In this document: piece after piece, positions 17,296 through 25,201 of the stretch
How positions within the stretch are numbered: position 1 is the first letter of the stretch
Layout of the letters: each line of letters starts with the position of its first letter
Assembly (NCBI RefSeq): GCF_001562055.1
Contig: NZ_LLWE01000035.1
Span: forward strand, 1-58,842
DNA from: Polycladidibacter stylochi
GTDB lineage: Bacteria; Pseudomonadota; Alphaproteobacteria; Rhizobiales; Stappiaceae
DNA length: 58,842 bases
Direction: 5' to 3'
Position numbers and translations under genes: made by a program
The notes under the pieces: generated by a model
What the model was told of the DNA's origin: nothing
What the model saw: the letters and a program-made list of their open reading frames with translations, nothing else
Database searches by the model: none

Positions 17296-19544
17296 GTGAA
17301 ACTACCCGTGATTGGGACGCCTTTATTACAAAAGGCGACAGTCAGAATTTGCATATGGATTTAGCGGTTGATGGAATTACATGTGCCGCTTGTATCTATG
17401 AAATTGAACGCGATCTTGAAAAAGTTGACGGAATAGAACGGGCACGTCTCAATTATACATCCCACCGCTTAGGTGTGGAGTGGAAGCAAAACACCACGTC
17501 GCCCGATCACATAGTCTCTCGATTAGAACGCTTAGGCTATAAAGTTTACCCATTCGACCCGGCGCAAGTAAAAGAGCGCGGCGATAAAGTGGGTAAAGAT
17601 ATACTGCGCTCACTTGCCGTTTCCGGCTTTGCATCTATGAACATTATGTTGCTCTCAATCTCTGTTTGGTCGGGAAACCATTCGGATATTGACGAAGCAA
17701 CACGTTCTTTTTTTCATTGGCTCTCAGCACTAATTGCACTGCCAACGGTTGCGTACTCAGGGCGTATTTTTTTCAAAAGTGCATATCGGGCGATCCGCCA
17801 GCGTAATTTGAATATGGATGTTCCCATATCAATTGGTGTGCTACTGGCAACGGCCCTATCACTTGTTCAAACAATTTTTCACGCCAAACATGCATATTTT
17901 GACAGCGCTGTTATGTTGCTGTTCTTTTTGCTCGCCGGCCGCTATTTCGATCACATGATGCGTCGAAAAACGCGTAGCTTTGCAGAAAATTTAGCCGTAT
18001 TAAAAGCAGAATCAGCCACGAAAATCCAGCCAGATGGCTCACTATTGGATGTGCCTCTATCAAAATTACAAGAGGGAGACCTTGTAATTGTGCGGCCGGG
18101 TGAACGCATTTCTGTAGATGGGCTCATAGTTGAAGGGGTATCAAGCGTCGACCAAAGCTTGGTGACTGGTGAAACGAAGCTCCACGAGGTGAGCGTAGGT
18201 TCGCCAGTGTATGCCGGTACAATGAACGCGCAAGGTCAGCTAACCCTAGAAGTTATCAAGGCTGCTCAAAATACTTTACTCGATCAGGTCAACAAGCTGC
18301 TTGAAACAGCTATGGAGGCACGTGGTAAATACGTGCAGATTGCCGACAAAGCTTCTCAGCTATATGCGCCATTGGTTCATACGGCTGCACTACTGACCCT
18401 TATTGGCTGGCTTATCTTTGGTGCAGGCTGGCAGCATGCTATTATTATTGCCATTTCTGTTCTTATCATCACATGCCCTTGTGCTCTTGGTCTTGCCATA
18501 CCAGCTGTACAGGTTGTGGCGAGCGGCCTGTTTTTTGATCGTAAAATCCTGCTAAATTCTGGTGATGCGATTGAACGTTTGGCAAAGGTAGACACAATTG
18601 TTTTCGATAAAACCGGGACCTTAACAACACCGGATCCTCAATTGCTCCAAGAGCACGGCCTTTCGCAACAACAATTAATTGAAGCAGCAAGGCTCGGGCT
18701 TTCTTCTTCGCATCCACTTAGTAAAGCTATAGTCAGGGCAGCCTACAAGCTTAATATTAATAACACTGAACTTACGCCACTAAAACAGGCAAGCGAAACC
18801 GCCGGGCAGGGGGTTGCCGCTAATGTTGGTGAGGGTGAAATTCGCTTGGGTTCACCGAAATTTTGCGGCGTAAAGAGCAAAGATCTGGCTAAAATCGAAA
18901 GTAAATATCCTGAAGCATCGATCATTGCCTACAAGCAGGCAAATGGCACAATACACTTATTACCGGTCGCACAATCGCTACGCTCCGATGCTCAAACACA
19001 GGTTTCCCGTCTACTCAAGCGTGGTTACGATGTTCAATTACTTTCAGGTGATCGGGCAAGTGCCGTTGAAAAAGCAGCAAAAGAGCTTGCTATTGAAAGT
19101 TACTACGCACAATTACAACCTCAAGAGAAGATTGCGTATATTGAGAAGCTCCGTGGTAAAGGTAAAAATGTACTGATGGTTGGCGATGGTTTGAATGATG
19201 CACCAGCTTTAGCCGCGGCTAATGTATCTATATCTCCTGTCTCCGCAGTACACTTGTCGCAAGCAGCCGCAGACGCCATATTCTTAGGAGAGCCGATTGC
19301 ACCTGTGTTTGATGCTTTGAACATATCGCGAAGAGCACACACAATTATGCAACAAAACCTCTGGCTTTCTGGGGTATATAACTTACTTTCGGTGCCAGTT
19401 GCCGTTGCAGGGTATGTAACCCCGTTACTCGCAGCTTTGGCCATGTCAGGCTCTTCCGTGGTCGTGACACTAAATGCTTTGCGCTTGCGTCTTAGCTTCC
19501 TTAGTGCTTCGGAACCAGATACCACGTACAAACTAGGGAAATGA
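17292..19544 (+). CDS. ccoI: Copper-exporting P-type ATPase CcoI (FixI)
   Basis: CcoI exports copper across the inner membrane for insertion into cbb3 oxidase. It has 750 residues. The N-terminal metal-binding domain has GITCAAC (Cys31, Cys34). The transmembrane copper site is Cys395-Pro-Cys397 in ITCPCALGLAIP. The phosphorylation site is DKTGTLT with Asp439, and the hinge MVGDGLNDAPALAAA is present near the C-terminus. It overlaps ccoH and is followed three bases later by ccoS. Confidence 0.96.
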   Translation: MSETTRDWDAFITKGDSQNLHMDLAVDGITCAACIYEIERDLEKVDGIERARLNYTSHRLGVEWKQNTTSPDHIVSRLERLGYKVYPFDPAQVKERGDKVGKDILRSLAVSGFASMNIMLLSISVWSGNHSDIDEATRSFFHWLSALIALPTVAYSGRIFFKSAYRAIRQRNLNMDVPISIGVLLATALSLVQTIFHAKHAYFDSAVMLLFFLLAGRYFDHMMRRKTRSFAENLAVLKAESATKIQPDGSLLDVPLSKLQEGDLVIVRPGERISVDGLIVEGVSSVDQSLVTGETKLHEVSVGSPVYAGTMNAQGQLTLEVIKAAQNTLLDQVNKLLETAMEARGKYVQIADKASQLYAPLVHTAALLTLIGWLIFGAGWQHAIIIAISVLIITCPCALGLAIPAVQVVASGLFFDRKILLNSGDAIERLAKVDTIVFDKTGTLTTPDPQLLQEHGLSQQQLIEAARLGLSSSHPLSKAIVRAAYKLNINNTELTPLKQASETAGQGVAANVGEGEIRLGSPKFCGVKSKDLAKIESKYPEASIIAYKQANGTIHLLPVAQSLRSDAQTQVSRLLKRGYDVQLLSGDRASAVEKAAKELAIESYYAQLQPQEKIAYIEKLRGKGKNVLMVGDGLNDAPALAAANVSISPVSAVHLSQAAADAIFLGEPIAPVFDALNISRRAHTIMQQNLWLSGVYNLLSVPVAVAGYVTPLLAALAMSGSSVVVTLNALRLRLSFLSASEPDTTYKLGK

Positions 19545-19547
19545 TAA

Positions 19548-19721
19548 GTGGAAATTCTAGTATATCTTATTCCAACAGCTTTAGTTCTTGGTGGTGCTGG
19601 CTTAGCGGCTTTCTTATGGTCGTTAAAGTCTGGCCAATACGATGATATTGAGGGCGCTAAATGGCGTATATTGGACGACGGCGATTTGCAAGACGAAAAC
19701 ACGAATAATAATAATAGTTAA
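19548..19721 (+). CDS. ccoS: cbb3 oxidase maturation protein CcoS
   Basis: This 57-residue protein starts with GTG three bases after the ccoI stop. One membrane helix (LVYLIPTALVLGGAGLAAFL) is followed by the CcoS signature WSLKSGQYDDIEG and GAKWRIL. The tail is acidic and ends in an asparagine run. CcoS is required for cofactor insertion in the catalytic subunit. It is the last gene of ccoGHIS. Confidence 0.93.
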   Translation: MEILVYLIPTALVLGGAGLAAFLWSLKSGQYDDIEGAKWRILDDGDLQDENTNNNNS

Positions 19722-19757
19722 TTACTTCAATATATATATGATATTTTAAATATAATG

Positions 19758-19773
19758 CCCCTTAGTTAAGGGG
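19758..19773 (+). terminator. Hairpin after ccoS
   Basis: CCCCTT-AGTT-AAGGGG forms a short stem 37 bases after ccoS, followed by an AT-rich stretch. It is a plausible but weak end for the ccoGHIS transcript. Confidence 0.4.
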
Positions 19774-19823
19774 AAGATTTAAATAAATATGCTCTGCTAT
19801 TGGTGAGTGGCGGGGGAATTAAA

Positions 19824-20882
19824 GTGCCGTTACACCAATATACATATTTACATTTTACATACTGCCAGACTATGCTGCCACGAGTTAATTTTGTTAGGGC
19901 TATGCATTTTTTTGTCTTGACAGTTTTAATTGTTGTCATTGTTCCCATTGAAATTAACCTGCCATTCTTTTTGGCTTTTTTCTGTTTAATGGTGGCGTAC
20001 CCAAGGGACGAGCGACGCAAACAAATTCCAAGCATCAATATATTGGAATATTTTGATATGGCATTATTATCAGTTAAAGAGATTGCCAGAGCAGCAAACC
20101 AGGGAAAGTTCTTAGTTTTTTATCAGCCACAGATAAGCTCGGAGCATTGGCAGCCACTATATGTTGAGGCGTTGGTGAGGTGGCGCCGAGATGATGGAAC
20201 AATAATCCCTCCCTCTGCATTTCTCTCTAGAATTAACTCTACAAAGAAGCTCGATATTTTGGGGCGTCATGTTATACGCCAATCATTGCAAGATCTGTGC
20301 TTAATGCGCAGAGTAAACCCTGAGCTCAAACTAGCGGTGAATGTGAATATTTCGCAGCTGGAGACAAAAGGCTTTGTGGCATTTGTTGAAAGAGAACTAA
20401 TCAAAAATCGCGTAAAACCATACAATTTGGAATTGGAGCTCACAGAAGTTGGCTTAGACCGGCTTTCTAATCGAGCGGGCAACGCGCTTACCAAACTAAA
20501 AAAACTGGGAGTATCATTAGCTCTAGATGATTTTGGCAAAGGCGGCTCGGGTAAAACACGGCTGCAATCTATGGATTGGGATACCCTAAAAATAGATAGG
20601 AATGACCTAAAAGACCTCATTGATAACCCCAAAAGCATAACTTTACTCTCCTCAGTCATTCAACTGGGTAAAGCAAATAAATTACGCGTTGTTGCAGAAG
20701 GTGTTGAAACGCAAATGCAAGCGTTAACCTTGAAAGCAATGGGGGTTGATGAACTACAAGGTTACCTTTTCGCAAAGCCAATGAATATTACACAAACGCA
20801 AGACTGGTTATTAAGTTATGCTGATGATGTGAGGGCTCGAAGATTGCGTTTAGCACAAAGTAAATCCAACGTAAGTGCATAA
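19824..20882 (+). CDS. EAL-domain c-di-GMP phosphodiesterase, membrane-anchored
   Basis: The protein has two N-terminal membrane helices followed by a complete EAL domain of about 240 residues. Catalytic features are present: EAL in YVEALVRW (Glu115), NVNISQ, the acidic ELELTE, DDFGKG (DDFGTG in most enzymes), LKIDR, VVAEGVET and LQGYLFAKP. All metal-binding positions look intact, so hydrolysis of c-di-GMP to pGpG is likely. No GGDEF or sensor domain is visible. The GTG at 19824 is chosen for the GGGGGAAT site upstream; ATG codons at 19872 or 19902 are alternatives. It lies about 100 bases after ccoS in the same direction, so read-through from the oxidase operon is possible. Confidence 0.85.
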   Translation: MPLHQYTYLHFTYCQTMLPRVNFVRAMHFFVLTVLIVVIVPIEINLPFFLAFFCLMVAYPRDERRKQIPSINILEYFDMALLSVKEIARAANQGKFLVFYQPQISSEHWQPLYVEALVRWRRDDGTIIPPSAFLSRINSTKKLDILGRHVIRQSLQDLCLMRRVNPELKLAVNVNISQLETKGFVAFVERELIKNRVKPYNLELELTEVGLDRLSNRAGNALTKLKKLGVSLALDDFGKGGSGKTRLQSMDWDTLKIDRNDLKDLIDNPKSITLLSSVIQLGKANKLRVVAEGVETQMQALTLKAMGVDELQGYLFAKPMNITQTQDWLLSYADDVRARRLRLAQSKSNVSA

Positions 20883-20969
20883 TAATATATGTGCAGTCTT
20901 GGCGTTTAAACTCGCGAGCAAAAGCACCAAGCGATTCAACAAGAATGTTATATGCCCATACGCAAACAA

Positions 20970-20985
20970 GCCCCCATTCGGGGGC
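20970..20985 (-). terminator. Terminator after hemA
   Basis: GCCCCC-ATTC-GGGGGC forms a tight stem. Read on the minus strand it is followed by TTGTTTG and lies 36 bases past the hemA stop. On the plus strand it would also end the EAL gene transcript. Confidence 0.6.
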
Positions 20986-21020
20986 CTGTTGTCAGTCGCT
21001 ATTTATTTTTGAGAAACAGC

Positions 21021-22289
21021 TTAACCGCCAGCGGCATGGTGCAAAATAGCACCAGGTGCTTCAAGATCATCTATGCCAGTGTTTTGGAACGAAATCCCAA
21101 GAGTTTGCCATACGTCTACGAGGGCATCTTTTAGATGTTCAATCATCGCATCATTATGGAAGGGGCCTGGTGTAATCCGCAACCGCTCTGTGCCACGTGG
21201 TACAGTAGGGTAGTTGATCGGCTGAATGTAGATATTGTGCTTTTCCAGAAGCATATCAGTTGCTTGCTTACATAGATCAGGGTCAGCAACCAAAACTGGA
21301 ACAATATGGGTTTGTGAAGGCATCACCGGCAATCCAGCAGCTGACAAAATGTCTTTGGTGCGCTGTGCTTGACGCTGTTGGCCTTCACGTTCTTCCTTTG
21401 AAGCCTTCAAGTGAGCAATGGAAGCCGTTGCAGCAGCAGCGAGACCAGGTGGTAATGCTGTTGTAAAAATGAAGCCAGGTGCAAAAGAACGGACTGCATC
21501 AACAACAGTTTTGTTGCCTGTGATATAGCCCCCAAGAACACCATAGGCTTTCGCAAGTGTGCCTTCAATGATATCAATGCGATCCATGACGCCATCACGC
21601 TCACAAATACCGGCCCCGCGTGGCCCGTACATGCCAACAGCGTGTACTTCGTCAATATAGGTCATGGCGTTATATTTATCGGCAAGATCGGCAATCTTTT
21701 CTATAGGGGCAATATCACCATCCATAGAATAAACCGATTCAAAAACAATCAGCTTCGCCCGCTCATTGCCAGCCGCTTTTAAAAGTTCTTCCAAATGCTC
21801 AAGGTCGTTATGGCGCCAAACCTTTTTGGCAACACCAGAGTTGCGAACCCCCGCGATCATAGAAGCGTGATTCAGCTGGTCTGAGAGAATGAGGCAATCA
21901 GGAAGTAGCTTGGCAATGGTGGAAATGGCAGCTTCATTAGAAACAAAACCAGATGTAAACACCAAAGCGCTTTCTTTTTGGTGTAAGTCGGCAAGTTCAT
22001 TTTCCAGCATGACCAATGGATGGTTGGTTCCGGCGATGTTTCGAGTTCCACCCGCACCGGTTCCCATGTTTTCCACTGTTGTGGTCATGGCCTTGATAAC
22101 TTTAGGGTGCTGCCCCATGCCAAGGTAGTCGTTGGAACACCAAACAGCGATTTCGCGCGTCGAGGTGCCATTTCTGTAACATGCATACGGATATTTGCCC
22201 GTCTGACGTTCAAGATCAGCAAATACACGATACCGCTTTTCGTCCTTTAAAGAAACAATTGCTTCCTCAAAAACGGCTTGATAGTTCAT
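21021..22289 (-). CDS. hemA: 5-aminolevulinate synthase
   Basis: This PLP enzyme condenses glycine and succinyl-CoA into 5-aminolevulinate, the first step of heme synthesis in alphaproteobacteria. It has 422 residues from the ATG at 22289, which has AAGGGG seven bases upstream and gives the usual N-terminus [11 protein letters not shown]; a longer in-frame start at 22316 is unlikely. The cofactor lysine is in [12 protein letters not shown], with [13 protein letters not shown] and [10 protein letters not shown] also present. It is divergent from the CheY-like gene. No FixK box was found upstream, but a 19-bp palindrome lies at 22447. It complements hemN in supplying heme. Confidence 0.97.
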   Translation of the reverse strand: MNYQAVFEEAIVSLKDEKRYRVFADLERQTGKYPYACYRNGTSTREIAVWCSNDYLGMGQHPKVIKAMTTTVENMGTGAGGTRNIAGTNHPLVMLENELADLHQKESALVFTSGFVSNEAAISTIAKLLPDCLILSDQLNHASMIAGVRNSGVAKKVWRHNDLEHLEELLKAAGNERAKLIVFESVYSMDGDIAPIEKIADLADKYNAMTYIDEVHAVGMYGPRGAGICERDGVMDRIDIIEGTLAKAYGVLGGYITGNKTVVDAVRSFAPGFIFTTALPPGLAAAATASIAHLKASKEEREGQQRQAQRTKDILSAAGLPVMPSQTHIVPVLVADPDLCKQATDMLLEKHNIYIQPINYPTVPRGTERLRITPGPFHNDAMIEHLKDALVDVWQTLGISFQNTGIDDLEAPGAILHHAAGG

Positions 22290-22446
22290 AGGTTGCCCCT
22301 TGTTTGGCTGCCCCACAGTTTAATCTGTAGTTTATATGGGCTCTAAACTAACCGAGTTTGACCTCTCTGTCGCAGGACAGATTGCCGCGCTCTGGTTTTA
22401 TTGACAAACTACTAGCAGAAATGCGTTCGGCTGTCTTAGCATAGCG

Positions 22447-22465
22447 CAAACTTCTACGAAGTTTG
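22447..22465. promoter_or_regulatory. Palindrome CAAACTTC-TAC-GAAGTTTG between hemA and the CheY-like gene
   Basis: Perfect 8-bp arms surround a three-base centre, with TTTTGTTTT on the plus-strand side. No plus-strand gene ends nearby to need a terminator, and a three-base loop is tight, so an operator for one of the two divergent genes is at least as likely. Confidence 0.4.
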
Positions 22466-22584
22466 TTTTGTTTTACACACAGGCAATAATAATTATAACC
22501 AATTAATATAAAGGTTCCTGCTTAGTTGATATTGACAGATGTACTATGCAAGTTAAGGTGCTAAAAACTTAAGGGTAGAAACGT

Positions 22585-23079
22585 GTGAGTATTGATCTTT
22601 CTTCACTGACATTTCTAGTGGTAGAAGATAGCGCCTATATGCGTACGATTTTACGTACCTTACTGCAAGGGTTTGGTGCGCGGCGGATCATTGAGGCGGA
22701 AGATGGCGCCTCAGGTTTAGAGGCATTAGAGAGAGCTACGCCCGATATATTGATTCTCGATTGGGTTATGCCAATTTTGGATGGTGCAGATATGGTACGT
22801 ATGATCCGCACGCCAGATAACCCCTTCGCATATATACCAATTATTATGGTAACAGCTCACACCGAACGGAGCAGGGTTTTAGAAGCCCGTAAGCTTGGAG
22901 TGCATGAACTCCTATCTAAACCCATTAGTGCCAAGGCGCTTCATCAGCGTATTACCTCTGTGATTTTGCAGCCAAGAGACTTTGTCAAATCGGCGGGCTA
23001 TTTCGGCCCCGCACCACGTGCCATGTTGCACCAGCCAAAATCTTGGCGGCCAATAACGCAAAGCAGTAACGAGAAATAA
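22585..23079 (+). CDS. CheY-like single-domain response regulator with C-terminal tail
   Basis: The protein has 164 residues. The receiver spans about 8-130 with acidic VVEDS, acceptor Asp in LILDWVMPILDG, Thr in VTAH and Lys in LSKPIS. A 35-residue tail follows with PRDFVKSAGYFGPAPR, a segment I associate with stand-alone alphaproteobacterial receivers of unknown function. There is no output domain. The start is GTG with GGGTAGAAAC upstream. No cognate kinase is adjacent. It is monocistronic and closed by the terminator at 23080. Confidence 0.85.
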   Translation: MSIDLSSLTFLVVEDSAYMRTILRTLLQGFGARRIIEAEDGASGLEALERATPDILILDWVMPILDGADMVRMIRTPDNPFAYIPIIMVTAHTERSRVLEARKLGVHELLSKPISAKALHQRITSVILQPRDFVKSAGYFGPAPRAMLHQPKSWRPITQSSNEK

Positions 23080-23110
23080 AAAGGCCTACCAGATTGACTG
23101 ATAGGCCTTT
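23080..23110 (+). terminator. Terminator after the CheY-like gene
   Basis: AAAGGCCTA and TAGGCCTTT form a 9-bp stem with a 13-base loop, starting at the base after the stop codon. Confidence 0.7.
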
Positions 23111-23298
23111 AAGGTGCGGGCGATCCATTGCGACAGATGGTGCGCTATGCGTAGTTGTGAGAAACGGACGCGGTTATCTCAAAATACGCATGAAAAGCGA
23201 AAGCGGTTGAATTGTATCAAGCGAACATTCACCTACTTTGTATGTCATTACCAAGTAATTAGCTGCGTTGAGATTACTTGGTGCCTAGTCTTGCAAAA

Positions 23299-23330
23299 CT
23301 TAACCACCCCTTTGGGAGCGGGTGGTTAAG
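23299..23330 (-). terminator. Terminator after the FixK-box small gene
   Basis: CTTAACCACCC and GGGTGGTTAAG form an 11-bp stem. On the minus strand it is followed by TTTTG, 15 bases past the stop of the small gene. Confidence 0.7.
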
Positions 23331-23344
23331 CGAGCTTAACTTTT

Positions 23345-23536
23345 TTAATGCGCTAAACGCTCCGATAGCTTTTGGGTAGCTTCACCCCATATCTCAGGGG
23401 GAAGTTGTGTTACAACGCGTAAAAGTTGTGCGAATTCTTTTTCTTCCAATTGGTATTTTAAGAGCTGTAGTTCAGCCTCGGAGAACTGAGAATTCGTGGT
23501 TTGGCTTACTTCGTGCTCGTTAGTTTGATATGCCAC
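23345..23536 (-). CDS. Small unknown protein (63 residues) downstream of a FixK box
   Basis: I do not recognise this protein. It has an Asn/Gln/Thr-rich start and a helical acidic/leucine-rich C-terminal half (EAELQLLKYQLEEKEFAQ, then LPPEIWGEA). There is no membrane segment and no cysteine. The start is set by GGAGG, which lies inside the apparent first codons of an ATG at 23548; a GTG at 23536 is five bases downstream of that site and is the likely true start. A perfect FNR/FixK box at 23656 and a terminator at 23299 frame it as an independent unit, probably induced at low oxygen. The promoter, leader hairpin and terminator support a real gene. Confidence 0.65.
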   Translation of the reverse strand: MAYQTNEHEVSQTTNSQFSEAELQLLKYQLEEKEFAQLLRVVTQLPPEIWGEATQKLSERLAH

Positions 23537-23559
23537 ATTTGCCTCCATATTTAAAATAT

Positions 23560-23588
23560 AGCACCCTTAAACCCCTATGATGGGTGCT
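23560..23588 (-). other. Hairpin in the leader of the small gene
   Basis: AGCACCC and GGGTGCT form a 7-bp stem with a 15-base loop, located between the predicted start point (about 23621) and the GTG. It could influence leader stability or translation. Confidence 0.35.
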
Positions 23589-23655
23589 GATGAATCTGTC
23601 GTTAAGGTCTCATTAGAGCGACTAGATGTAAACGGATTAGCTGAATTAATTAAAA

Positions 23656-23669
23656 TTGATAATTATCAA
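23656..23669 (-). promoter_or_regulatory. Perfect FixK/FNR box upstream of the small gene
   Basis: TTGATAATTATCAA is a fully symmetric TTGAT-N4-ATCAA site. A class II start on the minus strand would be at about 23621, giving an 85-base leader. On the plus strand no gene begins for over 1 kb, so the small gene is the natural target. Confidence 0.75.
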
Positions 23670-23745
23670 AGTGTGTTTTATGTCACATATCTCAATCAAA
23701 CCGGCATTAGACTTTTTCTTGTAATCAAGTAATTACTCTCAATGG

Positions 23746-23761
23746 TTGAAATTTATTTCAA
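23746..23761. promoter_or_regulatory. 16-bp palindrome TTGAAATTTATTTCAA, copy 2
   Basis: This is an exact copy of the palindrome at 4753-4768, sitting 76 bases beyond the FixK box upstream of the small gene. The rest of 23549-24178 holds no gene that I can support. Confidence 0.4.
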
Positions 23762-24178
23762 ATTTTATACATTTAGGTAAATTCTTTACTTACCCAATAA
23801 GAGCGATAGTGATTAGTCTTTGCGTCGATATTTATATAACCTATTGAATTAATTGGTTTATCAATACTCTTGGTGGGAGTAGTTTGTAGCTTTTTAGAGT
23901 TATCGACCAAGGTGTCGAATTAGGCCTACAACCCAAAGGCGCGTAGTGGATAAACTGGCGAATAATGCCCTATTTTAGGTATACGTAAAAGAGAGTTTGC
24001 CTATTGCTGGCTCATATCTAAGCAGGGAGGCGAACCGCAGCAACAATTATACGCACACTTATTGTGTGAGAGTAAAACGAGGGCTGAAACTGGGTTGATA
24101 ATGGAGTAGGGCGCATACGGAAACAATATGTCACCAATCCCTAGGGCTAACAGATAGAATTTTAAGCTGATTGTTAGA

Positions 24179-24253
<75 letters not shown>

Positions 24254-24368
24254 CAATAATCTTAAAATACGTGAAAACCGTATTAAATTAAAGTGGTTTC
24301 CAAGTATGAATTTTAGAAACGACCCATAACGCTCTCGCGTCGGGATGAAATCTAAAATACTAGGGAAA

Positions 24369-24443
<75 letters not shown>

Positions 24444-24792
24444 ATCTTCATTTCTCAAGGCAACGGCCTTGGAACGAGGAGGCTTATGTCACACAGCTTC
24501 TTTTGGTGCAACCTTTTTATTTACAAACCTTGTGGAAATTTCCGCACTCCCAATAGAAGTTTTATATATACAAATAAAATCAGTTAGCTACCCGCAGAAT
24601 CCTGATTTTTATAGGCGTCTTACACTTACCGGGCTTGACAGCAACGTCAGTCATTACAAGGCTTTACGTGCTGAGCCATAAAGAAGCCATATAAAGTGTG
24701 TTTTGGCTATTTGCCTTCAACTCCGATTGGCCTTAAATGACAGGATGCTAAAACGAGCCGCACGATGAGGCGAAGAGGTTAAGGTGACGATA
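24444..24792. other. Gap upstream of the lysine-rich small gene
   Basis: It holds a short hairpin CAAGGC-AACG-GCCTTG at 24456-24471 and a 33-codon open frame at 24486-24587 with a good GAGGAGG site but an unlikely composition. I see no supported gene. The minus-strand promoter for the tRNA-Thr pair should lie here. Confidence 0.4.
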
Positions 24793-24933
24793 ATGGCAAC
24801 AGAAGACAAGAGCTCAAAGCAGGCAGAAAAAGCAAAAACACAATCGAAGACAGCTGCAGAAGAAAAGGCAGAGCGTTTGGCTAAAGCTCTTAGAGATAAC
24901 TTAAAACGTCGAAAACAGGCTGCAAAACCATAA
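24793..24933 (+). CDS. Small lysine-rich conserved protein upstream of murA
   Basis: This 46-residue, highly basic protein begins MATEDKSSKQAEKAKTQ and ends in a helical segment AKALRDNLKRRKQAAKP. Short basic proteins with the ALR.NL.RRK pattern are frequent next to murA in alphaproteobacteria, and no function is known to me. The ATG follows AAGGTGACGATA, a fair ribosome site. Alanine and lysine content and helical periodicity suggest binding to nucleic acid or an acidic partner, which is inference only. Confidence 0.6.
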   Translation: MATEDKSSKQAEKAKTQSKTAAEEKAERLAKALRDNLKRRKQAAKP

Positions 24934-25201
24934 AATGCCAATGAGCTATTGTTGAATGCATAATATCTCGAAAGTGCCGCAATCTGGACAATTTGCATAC
25001 AAATTCATCGACGAGCATTGCATTGACGTTGAGCAGTAAAAGCATCAAATCACATCTGCACAAACGTAAAACAATATTTTTTTTGTGGTACAGCGCACCA
25101 TTAAGCAAGGATGACTTGCAGCGCAACCGGTTAAAGTGATAGGTGACAGCGCTATTAATTATGAGCATGCTGGGCATTTAGGGAACGGGGCATAAAAACG
25201 A

